Positions 8,693 to 18,258 are shown, numbered from the stretch's first letter. The stretch is DNA of 64,000 nt from Oscillospiraceae bacterium (GCA_017516785.1 JAFXAV010000075.1:62001-126000), one strand, 5' to 3'. Notes: generated by a model not told the origin, from the letters alone. Numbers and translations are program-made.

Positions 8693-8979
8693 CGTCTTCT
8701 CACCTCGTTATCGTCCCCGTACTAAGGACAAATGTAACTGTATTGTATATTAGCACTTTGTATCCAAAAATACAAGATGCGTTTTTCAACAATCTTCGTG
8801 GAAATTTCGGTTCATTGTGGGCATAATGCCGATTTTACATTTTTTACCGGTTTTTTCCCGAAAATCCTTACTGCCGCAGCGATAATTTCTGTTGTATTTC
8901 TTTATAGATCGTGCTATAATGGTAAAGATTTACCGAATCAGACAGATACTGACACCCATAAGCGAAAGGAGCTGACGGT
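8693..8979. other. Divergent intergenic region between apgM and the CotH-family gene
   Basis: 287 bases. The plus side holds a clear promoter for the CotH operon (8892-8920). The minus side has a TACAAT-like -10 (8747-8742) for the serine operon with a weak -35. No small gene with a convincing ribosome site was seen. Confidence 0.5.
8892..8920 (+). promoter_or_regulatory. Promoter for the CotH-VTC-DUF4956 operon
   Basis: TTGTAT at 8892-8897, 17-base spacer, TATAAT at 8915-8920. AAAGGAG before the ATG at 8980 completes the unit. Confidence 0.7.
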
Positions 8980-11900
8980 ATGAATCGAAAAAAGAGCTTT
9001 CTGGCGCTTCTTCTGTGCGTCATTTTATTTGCAGGAGCCGTTCTGGGCGCCATGTTTTTCACCCGGGGCAGTGAGGGCGACGAAGCAAATTCCAACCCCA
9101 TTGTCATGAGCGAAATTCTGGCAAGCAACCGGACCTACCCCAATGCTTTCGGCATGTATCTGGATTATATTGAAATCCACAACACCACCGATTCCGCCAT
9201 GGATATCTCCGGTTATATGCTGGCCGACACCAGCGACAGCATCGGCTACACCTTCCCCAACGGCACCATCCTCCACGGCCACAGCTACATTGTATGCTGG
9301 TGCAACAAGGACAGCGACAGCGAAAATTTCGCCTCCTTCGGCATCTCCCGCAACGGTGAAGAGACCATCTACCTCTATAACAGCGCCAACGTTCTCATTG
9401 ACCAGATTCAGGTTCCCCGAATCCATGACAACGTCCCCCTGGTCCGTCAGGCAGACAATTCCTGGACCACCGCAGTCTACGCAACTCCCGGCTATGAAAA
9501 CACTGAGGAAGGCTTCAATGCGTGGCTGAAGTCCATGGGCGCAGATGACATCAGCGTGGTCATCAGCGAAGTGATGCCCGGTAGTGGCTACGCCGTCATC
9601 GACGGCGAGGGCAACCAGAGCGACTGGATCGAACTGATGAACACCGGCGACAAGGCCGTTTCCCTGGACGGCGGCTTCCTCTCCGATGATCCCGAGGACC
9701 GGACCAAGTATATGATCCCCGCCCTGACCATTGAACCGGGTGAACGTGTAGTGATCCGCTGCGCCGGCGACTACGCCCGGGAAGGCGAAGCAGACTTCGC
9801 CCTGTCCCGTGACGGCAGCACCGTGATCCTCACCGGTGCTCTGGGCAACACCATCAGCGAGGTGAATTATCCCGATCTGGGCAAGGAATGCTCCTGGGCT
9901 CTGCAGGAAGACGGCACCTATCTGGAAACCACCCAAACGACCCCCGGCTACGAAAATACCGAAGCAGGTTACAACGCCTGGCTTCAGGATCTGAACTACA
10001 CCACCCCTGAGGTAGTCATCAGCGAAATCATGACCGCCAACCGCAGCACCATCACCAACCGCGATGGCGAGCTCTGCGACTGGATTGAGCTCTATAACCC
10101 CACCGGCGAAGCAATTTCCCTGGAAGGTCTGTACCTTTCCAATGATGCATCTGACCGGATGAAGTGGCCCATCCCCGCCATCACTCTGGGCGCGGGAGAA
10201 CGGACCGTCATCTGCTGCTCCGGCAGCGGCGCCCCTGAGGGCGAAGCGGAATTTGCCCTGTCCCGGGCAGGCTGCAATGTACTGCTGTCCGGCAGTGTGG
10301 GTAACGTAATCGCTCAGGTGGATGTGCCCCGGATGGCGGAAGACCGCAGCTGGGCGCTGCAGTCCAACGGAACCTATGTGGAATCCAATATCCCCTCCCC
10401 CGGTTTTGAGAACACCGAGGACGGCTGCCTGGCCTTCCGGGAAACTCTGGAAGTCACCAGTCCCCTGATCATCTCCGAGGTCATGCCCTCCAACTGTACC
10501 TACCTGATGCAGCATGACGGCGAGTACTACGACTGGCTGGAGCTGACCAATGTGTCCGACTCCGACATTCGTCTGTGCAACTACGCCCTGTCCGATGATC
10601 CCGAGGAACTGCAGAAATATGTTCTTCCCGACAAGACCCTGGCCCCCGGCGAGCGGATCGTGATCATCCTCTCCGGCTACAAGGATCTGTCCACGGACGC
10701 CTATGCCCATGCTCCCTTCACCCTCAGCCGGGAAGAGAGTTGGGTCTACCTGAGCCGTGTCTCCGAAAGCGGCTGTGCCGATTACCTGCGGATCTTCGAT
10801 GTGCCCTATCAGCACAGCGTCGGCCGTGTGGAAGGCGACAACGGTACCTACTACTTCACCAAACCAACCCCGGGTACCCTCAATGGATCCGGGGTTGCCT
10901 TTATCTCTGAGACCCCTGTGGTGGTCACGGAGGATGGCATCTATAACGATGTGATCAGTGTTTCCGTGGAGCTGAACGGCGAAGGCCCCCTGTACTATAC
11001 CCTGGACGGCAGCATCCCCACCGCCCGCTCCAAACAGTACACCGGCCCCATCTCCCTGAATTCCACCAGTGTTGTCCGGGTGGTGAGTATCGAAGAGGGA
11101 AAGCTCCCCAGCGATGTAGTCACCGCCAGCTATATCATCAACGAAAACCACACCCTGCCGGTGATCAGCCTGGCTGCAAAGCACGATGACCTCTTCGCGG
11201 GCAACGGCATCTATGTGGACTACTACCAGGAAAAAGAAGTTCTCTGCAATGCCACCCTCTATGAAGACGGTGCAGGCTTCTCCATCGACTGCGGTCTGGA
11301 AATGTTCGGCCATACCGGCCTGAAGAATCCCAAGAAGAGCTTCAAGATCAATTTCCGGGGCCGCTACGGCAATAATTACCTGACCTACCCTGTTTACGGC
11401 GAGGATGGTCCCCAGGTCTATGAATCCCTGCTGATCCGCTCCGGTCAGGACTACCCCAAGAGTATTTTCCGCGATGAACTGTTCACCTCTCTCTGCCGGG
11501 AGGCAACGGACAATGTGCTGGCTCAGCGGGATAAATTCTGCATTCTCTACATCAACGGCGAATACTTCGGCATCTACTGTCTGAAGGAAGCATTCTCCGA
11601 AACCTTCTACGCCCAGAACAAGGGCGTCAGCGTGGGCAGTGTGGAAGTGGTGCAGGCTCCCTTCGGCACCTCTGCCGAGCTCTACACCCTCTATAAATAT
11701 TGCCTCAACAACAATCTGCGCCACGATGAACCCTATGAGTACGTCACTTCCCAGATCGACATCGACAGTCTCATCGACTGGATGATCTTCGAAGCCTACT
11801 GCACCAACGGCGACGTCCAGCAGAATCTGCGCTATTTCCGCAGCACCGAAACCGGCAACAAATGGCAGATGGCCTACTACGATCTGGACTGGGCCTTCTA

Positions 11901-12267
11901 CTATAACAACGGCTTCAAGCATGTGCTGTCCCCGGACAAGGCTTGGCAGCATCTGGGCTTCACCCGGGGCCTTGCCAAGAATCCCCAGTTCCGGGAAAAG
12001 CTGCTGCAGCGCTGCAGTGAATTCTACTACGGCACCCTCAGCGATGACAACGTCATCAAACGCATCGACTACTACTACGAACTGCTGAAGCCGGAAGTGA
12101 AGCGGGAGCGAGACCGCTGGTCCAGCAGCTACGAAGCCTGGGAGCGGGAAGTTCAGGGTCTCAAGAACTTTGTGGTCAAGCAGGATCACTGGGGCAATCT
12201 GATCAGCTCTCTGCGGCTGTACGTCAACCTGACGGATGCAGAAGAAGCTCAATACTTCGGGAGGTAA
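8980..12267 (+). CDS. Exported CotH-family protein with four lamin-tail domains
   Basis: A 1095-residue protein. An N-terminal signal or anchor (residues 4-28) is followed by four lamin-tail (LTD) modules starting near residues 40, 187, 342 and 493. Each opens with a V/I-x-SE-I/V-M/L motif and carries the D-W/Y-I/L-E-L/I core. Next comes a chitobiase/beta-hexosaminidase C-terminal-like module (about 640-715, YYTLDGSIPTARSKQYTGPI), and then a CotH kinase domain (about 724-1060) with KSFKINFRGRYGN and YDLDWAFYYNN. CotH proteins are atypical protein kinases, best known from spore coats; exported versions with LTD modules occur widely in gut Clostridia with unknown substrates. It heads an operon with a VTC-domain protein and a DUF4956 protein. 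Confidence 0.88.
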   Translation: MNRKKSFLALLLCVILFAGAVLGAMFFTRGSEGDEANSNPIVMSEILASNRTYPNAFGMYLDYIEIHNTTDSAMDISGYMLADTSDSIGYTFPNGTILHGHSYIVCWCNKDSDSENFASFGISRNGEETIYLYNSANVLIDQIQVPRIHDNVPLVRQADNSWTTAVYATPGYENTEEGFNAWLKSMGADDISVVISEVMPGSGYAVIDGEGNQSDWIELMNTGDKAVSLDGGFLSDDPEDRTKYMIPALTIEPGERVVIRCAGDYAREGEADFALSRDGSTVILTGALGNTISEVNYPDLGKECSWALQEDGTYLETTQTTPGYENTEAGYNAWLQDLNYTTPEVVISEIMTANRSTITNRDGELCDWIELYNPTGEAISLEGLYLSNDASDRMKWPIPAITLGAGERTVICCSGSGAPEGEAEFALSRAGCNVLLSGSVGNVIAQVDVPRMAEDRSWALQSNGTYVESNIPSPGFENTEDGCLAFRETLEVTSPLIISEVMPSNCTYLMQHDGEYYDWLELTNVSDSDIRLCNYALSDDPEELQKYVLPDKTLAPGERIVIILSGYKDLSTDAYAHAPFTLSREESWVYLSRVSESGCADYLRIFDVPYQHSVGRVEGDNGTYYFTKPTPGTLNGSGVAFISETPVVVTEDGIYNDVISVSVELNGEGPLYYTLDGSIPTARSKQYTGPISLNSTSVVRVVSIEEGKLPSDVVTASYIINENHTLPVISLAAKHDDLFAGNGIYVDYYQEKEVLCNATLYEDGAGFSIDCGLEMFGHTGLKNPKKSFKINFRGRYGNNYLTYPVYGEDGPQVYESLLIRSGQDYPKSIFRDELFTSLCREATDNVLAQRDKFCILYINGEYFGIYCLKEAFSETFYAQNKGVSVGSVEVVQAPFGTSAELYTLYKYCLNNNLRHDEPYEYVTSQIDIDSLIDWMIFEAYCTNGDVQQNLRYFRSTETGNKWQMAYYDLDWAFYYNNGFKHVLSPDKAWQHLGFTRGLAKNPQFREKLLQRCSEFYYGTLSDDNVIKRIDYYYELLKPEVKRERDRWSSSYEAWEREVQGLKNFVVKQDHWGNLISSLRLYVNLTDAEEAQYFGR

Positions 12268-12273
12268 TAAGCA

Positions 12274-12957
12274 ATGGAACAAGGTTACCGACATGAACTG
12301 AAATACCTGATCTCCCGTCAGGATGCGGAGCTTCTGAAGCTGCGGCTGCCCCATGTGATGGAGCGTGACTCCCATGCAGGAGAAACCGGCCGCTACACCA
12401 TCCGAAGCCTCTATTTCGATGATTTTGAATCCAGAGCCTACTTTGAAAAGGTAGACGGCATCAACGAGCGCACCAAATACCGCATCCGGTTCTATGACTA
12501 CAATCCGGACCTCATCAAGCTGGAGCGAAAGGAAAAGCTGGGCAGCCTCACAAGAAAAGCCGCCCAGACCATCACTCTGAACGATGCCAGAGCCCTGGAA
12601 TTTGCTTACACATCCGGCTGCCCCGACAATCCCGAAGGTCTGACGGAAGAGCTGCGGCTGGCCTGCACCGGCCGGGGTCTGCGGCCCAGAGTCCTGGTGG
12701 ACTACGACCGGACTCCCTTCGTCTGCAAGGCAGGCAACACCCGCATCACCCTGGACGAAAATCTCCGAACCCGTCCCTACATTCCCCATCTGTTCGCCTC
12801 CCCCCGGGCCATGATCCCGGTGCTGGAGCCGGATCAGGTGATTCTGGAAGTCAAATTCGATGACTTCCTCCCCGGCTATCTCTCCGACGCCCTGGCGGAT
12901 ATTCCCAAGGCGCCCATGGCCATTTCCAAATTCGCACTGTGCATGAGCTTTATTTAA
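12274..12957 (+). CDS. VTC-domain (polyphosphate polymerase-like) protein
   Basis: A 227-residue soluble protein with the VTC tunnel-domain signature: RHELKYLIS at the N-terminus, RYTIRSLYFDDFESRAY, KYRIRFYDYN, KLERKEKLG, VDYDRTPFVC and VILEVKFDDFLPGYL. The basic/acidic strand pattern (ELKY, RxR, KxERK, E-V-K) is that of triphosphate-tunnel metalloenzymes. Yeast VTC4 makes polyphosphate with this domain, but bacterial stand-alone copies are untested. It starts 6 bases after the CotH gene and its end overlaps the upstream region of the DUF4956 gene. The trio CotH-VTC-DUF4956 recurs in Firmicutes. Confidence 0.85.
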   Translation: MEQGYRHELKYLISRQDAELLKLRLPHVMERDSHAGETGRYTIRSLYFDDFESRAYFEKVDGINERTKYRIRFYDYNPDLIKLERKEKLGSLTRKAAQTITLNDARALEFAYTSGCPDNPEGLTEELRLACTGRGLRPRVLVDYDRTPFVCKAGNTRITLDENLRTRPYIPHLFASPRAMIPVLEPDQVILEVKFDDFLPGYLSDALADIPKAPMAISKFALCMSFI

Positions 12958-12974
12958 AGAAAGGAAGCAACGTC

Positions 12975-13643
12975 ATGATCAATTTCTCCGACGTCATCAA
13001 GGGCAAGTTCCTTGAAGAATTCTCCGCCATTTCCATGAGCGATGCCATTGTCGCCATCGCCCTGTCCTTCGTGCTGAGCCTGTTCATCGTGTTCATCTAC
13101 AGAGTCAGCTACGCAGGTGTCAACTACAACCGCAACTTCGCCGCCTGCCTGATGATGCTGAGCATGGTCACCTCCCTGGTCATTCTGATCATCTCCTCTG
13201 AGATCGTCCTGAGTCTGGGCATGGTTGGCGCTCTGTCCATCGTCCGTTTCCGTACCGCCGTCAAGGAACCCACCGACACCGCATTCCTGTTCTGGGCCAT
13301 CGCCACCGGCATCATCTGCGGCGCAGGCTATGTGACCATTTCCATTCTGGCAACCCTGCTGCTGGGTCTGCTGTTCGTGGCTGTCCACGCCCTCAGCGGC
13401 AAGCAGAAGCACGGCAGCTACATGATCGTGGTCCGCTATGAAAGCGGCTCCGAAGTGGAGTCCAAGCTGGCCAATTACCCCGGCTACCGGATGAAGAACA
13501 AGACCCTGGCAGGCTCCTACACTGAGCTGGTCTGTGAGGTCAAGCTGTCCGATGCAGCACTGCAGAAAATCGACTTCCTGCGCACCATTCCCGGCGTTCG
13601 CGAGATCACCATCATGAACTCCGTGGGCGGCAGCGTTCTGTGA
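12975..13643 (+). CDS. DUF4956 membrane protein
   Basis: A 222-residue protein with about four membrane segments (residues 20-140), including GMVGALSIVRFRTAVKEPTD, the most conserved DUF4956 motif. A soluble ferredoxin-like C-terminal domain (about 145-222) follows. The start at 12975 (MINFSDVIKGKF) is taken because GAAAGGAAG lies before it; an upstream ATG would overlap the VTC gene by 19 bases. It is the last gene of the CotH operon and is followed by a strong terminator. Its function is unknown; partnership with the VTC-domain protein suggests a membrane platform for a phosphate-polymer or surface-modification system (inference). Confidence 0.85.
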   Translation: MINFSDVIKGKFLEEFSAISMSDAIVAIALSFVLSLFIVFIYRVSYAGVNYNRNFAACLMMLSMVTSLVILIISSEIVLSLGMVGALSIVRFRTAVKEPTDTAFLFWAIATGIICGAGYVTISILATLLLGLLFVAVHALSGKQKHGSYMIVVRYESGSEVESKLANYPGYRMKNKTLAGSYTELVCEVKLSDAALQKIDFLRTIPGVREITIMNSVGGSVL

Positions 13644-13663
13644 AAAAATACCTAAAAACCGAT

Positions 13664-13697
13664 AAAGGCCCGGCTCTAATGAGCCGGGCCTTTTATA
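13664..13697 (+). terminator. Terminator of the CotH-VTC-DUF4956 operon
   Basis: AAAGGCCCGGCTC (13664-13676) pairs perfectly with GAGCCGGGCCTTT (13681-13693), followed by a short T-run. Confidence 0.92.
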
Positions 13698-13836
13698 CAT
13701 TCTGCCGCAATTTCTATCTATTTTTTATCGTACCAAGGTATCTAGTATGAGAAAAAATCTCCAAGGTACCGTCGTCACCGCACCCGAACCGGGCAAACTG
13801 GATATCACCAGGAACAGCACCCCGGTGGATTACTGT

Positions 13837-14442
13837 TCACCTGACCCGGTTGTCACCCCGGATGGCGCTGCGCAGACCCAGTTCCGTGCCCTTGTAAATG
13901 CGCACATAGTTTACCCGGTGCTTGTAGATGATCACCGCTGTGGCAATCAGCATGATCAGCGCCACAACCCAGGAGGTAAAGGCGAAGAAAATGGGAGAAA
14001 CCACGATGGTCGTGGTGGTAGCCATGACGATGTAGTCGGTAACAATGGTGATGACCACCGAAGCGATGATGATGGCAACGGCAAATTTCCAGTTCAGGGC
14101 AATCAGCATGCCGATGTAGCAGGCAAAACCCTTGCCGCCGTTGAATTTCAGATAGAAGGGAAAAATATGGCCCAGCACCGCCGCCACACCGGTGACCACA
14201 CCCACATGGGGCGTATCCGGGAAGAGCCATTTTGCAATGATCACGGCGATCATTGCCTTGGCGACGTCATGGACCGTGGTCAGAATGCCGGCCTTCCAGC
14301 CCATCAGCACCGTCACATTGGAGCCGCCCAGATTGCCGCTGCCGCCACTGCGCAGGTCCACTTTCTTGATTTTGGAGAGGTAATAGGCCATATGGGAACA
14401 GCCGAACAGATAACCGAGAATAATCGCAGGGATGTAATTCAT
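13837..14442 (-). CDS. plsY: Glycerol-3-phosphate acyltransferase PlsY family
   Basis: A 201-residue integral membrane protein with about five hydrophobic segments. PlsY motif 1 appears as SGGSGNLGGSNV (usual form GSGNxGATN) and motif 2 as GHIFPFYLKFNGGKGFA. PlsY transfers acyl groups from acyl-phosphate to glycerol-3-phosphate to start phospholipid synthesis. The Leu-Gly-Gly in motif 1 departs from the usual Pro-Gly-Ala, so this may be a diverged paralogue rather than the housekeeping copy. It is monocistronic, with TTGTGT-17-TACAAT upstream. The 140 bases between it and the previous terminator hold nothing I recognise. Confidence 0.85.
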   Translation of the reverse strand: MNYIPAIILGYLFGCSHMAYYLSKIKKVDLRSGGSGNLGGSNVTVLMGWKAGILTTVHDVAKAMIAVIIAKWLFPDTPHVGVVTGVAAVLGHIFPFYLKFNGGKGFACYIGMLIALNWKFAVAIIIASVVITIVTDYIVMATTTTIVVSPIFFAFTSWVVALIMLIATAVIIYKHRVNYVRIYKGTELGLRSAIRGDNRVR

Positions 14443-14470
14443 AAAAGCACCGCCTTTGACAGTTTTCTAC

Positions 14471-14499
14471 ATTGTATCACAGAATGACCCCATACACAA
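14471..14499 (-). promoter_or_regulatory. Promoter for plsY
   Basis: Minus strand: TTGTGT at 14499-14494, 17-base spacer, TACAAT at 14476-14471. Confidence 0.6.
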
Positions 14500-14502
14500 G
14501 AA

Positions 14503-14530
14503 AAAGGAGACGCCGAAGCGTCTCCTTTGA
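14503..14530 (-). terminator. Terminator of the F420 ligase-family gene
   Basis: AAAGGAGACGC (14503-14513) pairs with GCGTCTCCTTT (14518-14528) around a CGAA loop; a T-run follows on the minus strand. It overlaps the plsY promoter -35 neighbourhood. Confidence 0.85.
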
Positions 14531-14542
14531 ATCTTTTTCAGA

Positions 14543-15736
14543 TTAGCTGGTGTAGTTATCGAAGTAACCCTGGATGTGGATGATGGGAGTACCCTTGTCG
14601 CCGGAGCCGGAGGTCAGGTCGCACAGGGAGCCGATCAGGTCGGTCAGGCGGCGGGGGGTGGTGCCCTGGGATGCCATGTTGCCAACCAGGCTGGAGCCGT
14701 CCTTTGCACGGATGGCGTCCTCGATGGCCTTTTTCAGAGCTTCGCCGGACAGTTCGGAGAAGTCGTTGTCAGCCAGATACTTCAGCTTCAGCTCGTTGGG
14801 AGTGCCTTCCAGACCTGCGGTGTATGCGGGAGAAACCACGGGGTCAGCCAGCTCCCAGATCTTACCCACGGGATCCTTGAATGCGCCATCGCCATAGACC
14901 ATGACTTCGACACACTTACCGGTCTTCTCCAGGAAGGAAGCCTGAACCTCTTCAACCAGACCCTGGCAGTCTCTGGGGAACAGCTTGATGGTGGACTCGG
15001 TGGACTTGTTGGAGCCCAGCAGGCCGTACTTCTCGTTGTAGCCGTTGCCGTCGATGGATTCGTTCAGGATATCGTCCATGCCGCAGACCTTCTCAGCGCC
15101 GGCAGCGTACAGCAGCCGCTTGGTACGGGCGCGGGTATGGATATCGCAGTTCAGAACGTTCTTGGTGTAGGGCAGGATTGCACGGCAGTCGTTGGCGAAG
15201 ATGATCTCAGCCTCAGCGCCCATCTCACGGATCAGGTCACCGTAGTACTGGACATAGTCAACACCGGTGAAGGGGTGCAGATTCTGGCCGAACAGCTCGC
15301 GGTACTTTTCCTCGGTCAGGACGTCGGAGAAGGGGTTAACCTTTGCAGCGTCCAGCTGATCGAAGGAAACCAGCTCGTTACCTACTTCGTCAGAGGGATA
15401 GCTCAGCATCAGGACGACCTTCTTGGCGCCCTTGGCGATGCCGCGCAGGCAGATGGCGAAACGGTTACGGGACAGGATGGGGAAAATGACACCGATGGTC
15501 TCACCGCCCAGCTTGTTGCGGACGTCAGTGGCGATTGCATCGACGGAGGCGTAGTTGCCCTGGGAGCGGGCCACAATGGACTCGGTCATTGCAACGACAT
15601 CACGGTCGCGCAGTTCATAGCCTTCGCTTGCTGCAGCTTCCAGAACGCTGTCGACAACGATCTTAGCCAGGTCGTCACCTTCACGAATGATGGGGCAGCG
15701 AATGCCTCGGGAGATAGTTCCGACTTTTCTTTCCAT
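14543..15736 (-). CDS. Coenzyme F420-0:L-glutamate ligase family protein
   Basis: A 397-residue protein with the F420 ligase (CofE-like) fold. It has an N-terminal GTISRGIRCPIIREGDDL segment, DVVAMTESIVARSQGNYAS near residue 45, and a long central glutamate/aspartate-rich metal and substrate region. This longer relative is widespread in Clostridia that do not make F420, so the real substrate is unknown and is likely another gamma-carboxylate or amino-acid ligation (inference). It is monocistronic, with its own promoter and terminator. Confidence 0.75.
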   Translation of the reverse strand: MERKVGTISRGIRCPIIREGDDLAKIVVDSVLEAAASEGYELRDRDVVAMTESIVARSQGNYASVDAIATDVRNKLGGETIGVIFPILSRNRFAICLRGIAKGAKKVVLMLSYPSDEVGNELVSFDQLDAAKVNPFSDVLTEEKYRELFGQNLHPFTGVDYVQYYGDLIREMGAEAEIIFANDCRAILPYTKNVLNCDIHTRARTKRLLYAAGAEKVCGMDDILNESIDGNGYNEKYGLLGSNKSTESTIKLFPRDCQGLVEEVQASFLEKTGKCVEVMVYGDGAFKDPVGKIWELADPVVSPAYTAGLEGTPNELKLKYLADNDFSELSGEALKKAIEDAIRAKDGSSLVGNMASQGTTPRRLTDLIGSLCDLTSGSGDKGTPIIHIQGYFDNYTS

Positions 15737-15797
15737 ATGAAAACCTCATTTCCCCGGCTGGTTAACCGGCCGGATAAAAATCTATTTAACACCAATT

Positions 15798-15825
15798 ATT
15801 ATATCGCAGATATGCTCATTTTCAA
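15798..15825 (-). promoter_or_regulatory. Promoter for the F420 ligase-family gene
   Basis: Minus strand: TTGAAA at 15825-15820, 16-base spacer, TATAAT at 15803-15798. Confidence 0.65.
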
Positions 15826-16016
15826 TCATTTTTTTCTGGAAAATGCAGGTTCAATTAAATTTTGTAAAACTTCACAAAAATTGCTTTTTTGATTCTGCAA
15901 TCTGTGACACATGGAAAAATGTGTGTATTTCATGTACTTTCCCATGCAAAATTCTGATTCTACCCCCGGTAGAATGGGCATTCTCCCGGAAGTTCCCCAC
16001 AAAAACCATCTTTCCC

Positions 16017-16046
16017 TTTACAGTCCGCGCCGCCGGATGGTACAAT
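16017..16046 (+). promoter_or_regulatory. Promoter for the hydrolase-acyltransferase fusion gene
   Basis: TTTACA at 16017-16022, 18-base spacer, TACAAT at 16041-16046, about 30 bases before the ATG. Confidence 0.6.
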
Positions 16047-16077
16047 GCATCCAACAAATCAAAAGGAACGAATCATT

Positions 16078-18246
16078 ATGGCATTATCTGCAAAACTGAT
16101 CCGCGCCCAGCTGCGTTTTTTCCGTCCTCTGGTAGACAGTCTCTCTCTGGAAACCACCCGGAAGGGCCAGGACAAAGTCGGTGAGCTGATGGGCTTCATC
16201 CACCGAAAAGACACCATTGTCAAGCACCACACCTTTGAGAAATTCGACGGTGCCTGGATCATCCCCAAGGACGAACGCCGCAGCGGCGTGATCCTTTATC
16301 TTCATGGCGGCGGCTATACTTGTGGCGATCTGGAATACGCCAAGGGTTTCGGCTCCACCCTGGCCGTCCAGTGTGGAAGCAGAGTTTTCTGCGCCGGTTA
16401 CCGGCTGGCACCGGAGCATCCCTTCCCCGCCGCCCTGGACGATACCTTAATTGCATATACCTACCTTCTGGACAAGGGCTACAAGCCGGAACACATCGCT
16501 CTCTGCGGCGAAAGTGCCGGCGGCGGTCTGTGCTACGCCCTGTGCCTGAAGCTGAAGGAACTGGCTCTTCCCATACCCGGCTGCATCGTAGGCATCTCTC
16601 CCTGGACAGATATGACCGCTTCCGGCCCCTCTTATGAGGATAATAAGGAAGTGGATCCTTCCATGACAAAAGAACTTCTGGATTTCTTCGCATCCTGCTA
16701 TACTGCCGACCGGAAGGACCCGCTGGTTTCTCCCCTCTTCGGCAACCTCACCGGCATGCCCCCCTCCCTCCTCTTTGCAGGCGGTGATGAGATCATGCTG
16801 GATGACACCCTGATGCTTCATCAGAAGCTTCTGGACAGCGGCTGCAAAAGCAATGTCCATATCGCTCCCGAGCGGTGGCACGGCTACGTCCTTTATAATC
16901 TGAAGGAAAATGAACAGGATTTCGTCACCCTCAATCAGTTTCTGAATAAGCATCAGTCCCAGGAACGGAAGCTGCGCTGGCTGCGGCTGGACAATGCCGC
17001 CAAGATTTACCCCGCCTCCCGCCGGAGAAACTGGAGCAATGTCTTCCGGCTGTCCGCCACCCTTTCCGAGGATGTGGACCGGGAGGTTCTCCAGTCCGCC
17101 CTGGATGTGACGGTACGGCGCTTCCCCTCCATCGGCGCGCGGCTGCGCCGGGGCGTGTTCTGGTACTATCTGGAACAGATTCCCAAAGCGCCGGAAATCC
17201 GGGAGGAGCTTTCCTATCCCCTGGCCCGGATGTCCAAGCGGGATATCCGCAAATGCGCTTTTCGGGTCATCGTCTACAACCGCCGCATCGCCGTGGAATT
17301 CTTCCACGCCCTGACCGACGGCAACGGCGCCATGATTTTCCTGAAATCCCTGCTGGCAGAATACATCCAGCAGAAATACGGCATCCATGTGACCAACGAA
17401 AAGGGCGTTCTTCCCCGGCTGGAGGAACCCTCCCCCGAGGAGATGGAGGACTGCTTCCTGAAATACGCAGGCGACTTCCCCGCATCCCGCAAAGAAAATA
17501 GCGCCTGGCATTACCGGGGTACCCCCGAGCCTGACGGCTTTATCAATCTGGTCTGTTTCCGGCTGAATGTGGCAGAGGTGATTGCCAAAGCTCACAGCTA
17601 CGGCGTCAGCCTGACGGCTTTCCTGGTTGCCGCCATGATGCAGGCCCTGATGGACTGGCAGCAGGAGGTGGTCCACCGCCGCCGCAGCCGCAAACCCATC
17701 AAGGTGCTGATTCCCGTGAACCTGCGGAAACTCTTCCCCAGCAAGACCCTCCGGAATTTTGTCTACTACACCACACCCGAACTGGACCCCCGGCTGGGCA
17801 GCTACAGTTTTAAGGAAATTTGCTCCATTGTCCACCACAAGATGGGCATGGACATCAACCCCAAGGTTATGGCCAGCCGCTTCGCCACCAACGTCCGGGA
17901 TGAAAAATCCCCCTTCCTGAAAATCGTGCCCCTGTTTCTGAAGAACATCGTCATGCGGGCAGTTTTTGATATGGTAGGCGAATGCAAGTCCTGCCTGAGT
18001 ATGTCGAATCTGGGCGCTGTGGATATTCCTTCCGAGATGAAACCCTATATTGAGCGGTTCGACTTCATCATCGGCCCTCAGGCCAAATTTCCCCACAACT
18101 GCGGCGTGCTGAGCTACAACGGCACCCTCTATATCAACCTGATCCGCAAGATCAAGGAATCCGGACTGGAAGCCCATTTCTTCCAGGTGCTCCGGCAGCA
18201 GGGTCTGAACGTGCTTGTAGAGAGCAATCAGCCCGATCAAACATAA
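16078..18246 (+). CDS. Alpha/beta hydrolase fused to an alcohol acyltransferase/condensation-like domain
   Basis: A 722-residue two-domain protein. Residues 1-300 are a hormone-sensitive-lipase-type alpha/beta hydrolase: oxyanion motif LHGGGY near 75, nucleophile elbow CGESAGGG near 143, acid in FAGGDEIMLDD near 237 and histidine in ERWHGYVL near 267. Residues about 310-722 resemble the alcohol acetyltransferase/PapA/condensation fold, with an HALTDGNG motif near 410 (the HxxxDG catalytic type) and a late SNLG motif followed by FDFIIGPQ. The start at 16078 follows AAAAGGAACG. The fusion could couple deacylation and acyl transfer on a lipid or surface polyketide-like ester (inference). It is co-transcribed with a DUF6320-like zinc-ribbon membrane protein. 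Confidence 0.82.
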   Translation: MALSAKLIRAQLRFFRPLVDSLSLETTRKGQDKVGELMGFIHRKDTIVKHHTFEKFDGAWIIPKDERRSGVILYLHGGGYTCGDLEYAKGFGSTLAVQCGSRVFCAGYRLAPEHPFPAALDDTLIAYTYLLDKGYKPEHIALCGESAGGGLCYALCLKLKELALPIPGCIVGISPWTDMTASGPSYEDNKEVDPSMTKELLDFFASCYTADRKDPLVSPLFGNLTGMPPSLLFAGGDEIMLDDTLMLHQKLLDSGCKSNVHIAPERWHGYVLYNLKENEQDFVTLNQFLNKHQSQERKLRWLRLDNAAKIYPASRRRNWSNVFRLSATLSEDVDREVLQSALDVTVRRFPSIGARLRRGVFWYYLEQIPKAPEIREELSYPLARMSKRDIRKCAFRVIVYNRRIAVEFFHALTDGNGAMIFLKSLLAEYIQQKYGIHVTNEKGVLPRLEEPSPEEMEDCFLKYAGDFPASRKENSAWHYRGTPEPDGFINLVCFRLNVAEVIAKAHSYGVSLTAFLVAAMMQALMDWQQEVVHRRRSRKPIKVLIPVNLRKLFPSKTLRNFVYYTTPELDPRLGSYSFKEICSIVHHKMGMDINPKVMASRFATNVRDEKSPFLKIVPLFLKNIVMRAVFDMVGECKSCLSMSNLGAVDIPSEMKPYIERFDFIIGPQAKFPHNCGVLSYNGTLYINLIRKIKESGLEAHFFQVLRQQGLNVLVESNQPDQT

Positions 18247-18258
18247 GGAGAAATAGAT

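Larger units (their letters stand above)
15737..16077. other. Divergent intergenic region before the hydrolase-acyltransferase fusion
   Basis: 341 AT-rich bases with two opposite promoters (15798-15825 minus, 16017-16046 plus). The middle holds only weak, unsupported frames. No hairpin with a T-tail was seen. Confidence 0.5.

Noticed and set aside
9025..12789. 1254-codon antisense frame opposite the CotH gene
   Set aside because: It spans the ends of two sense genes and shows no domain or start signal.
13747..14487. 246-codon plus-strand frame opposite plsY
   Set aside because: The minus frame has clear PlsY motifs and a promoter; the plus frame is His/Gly/Asp-rich, typical of shadow frames.
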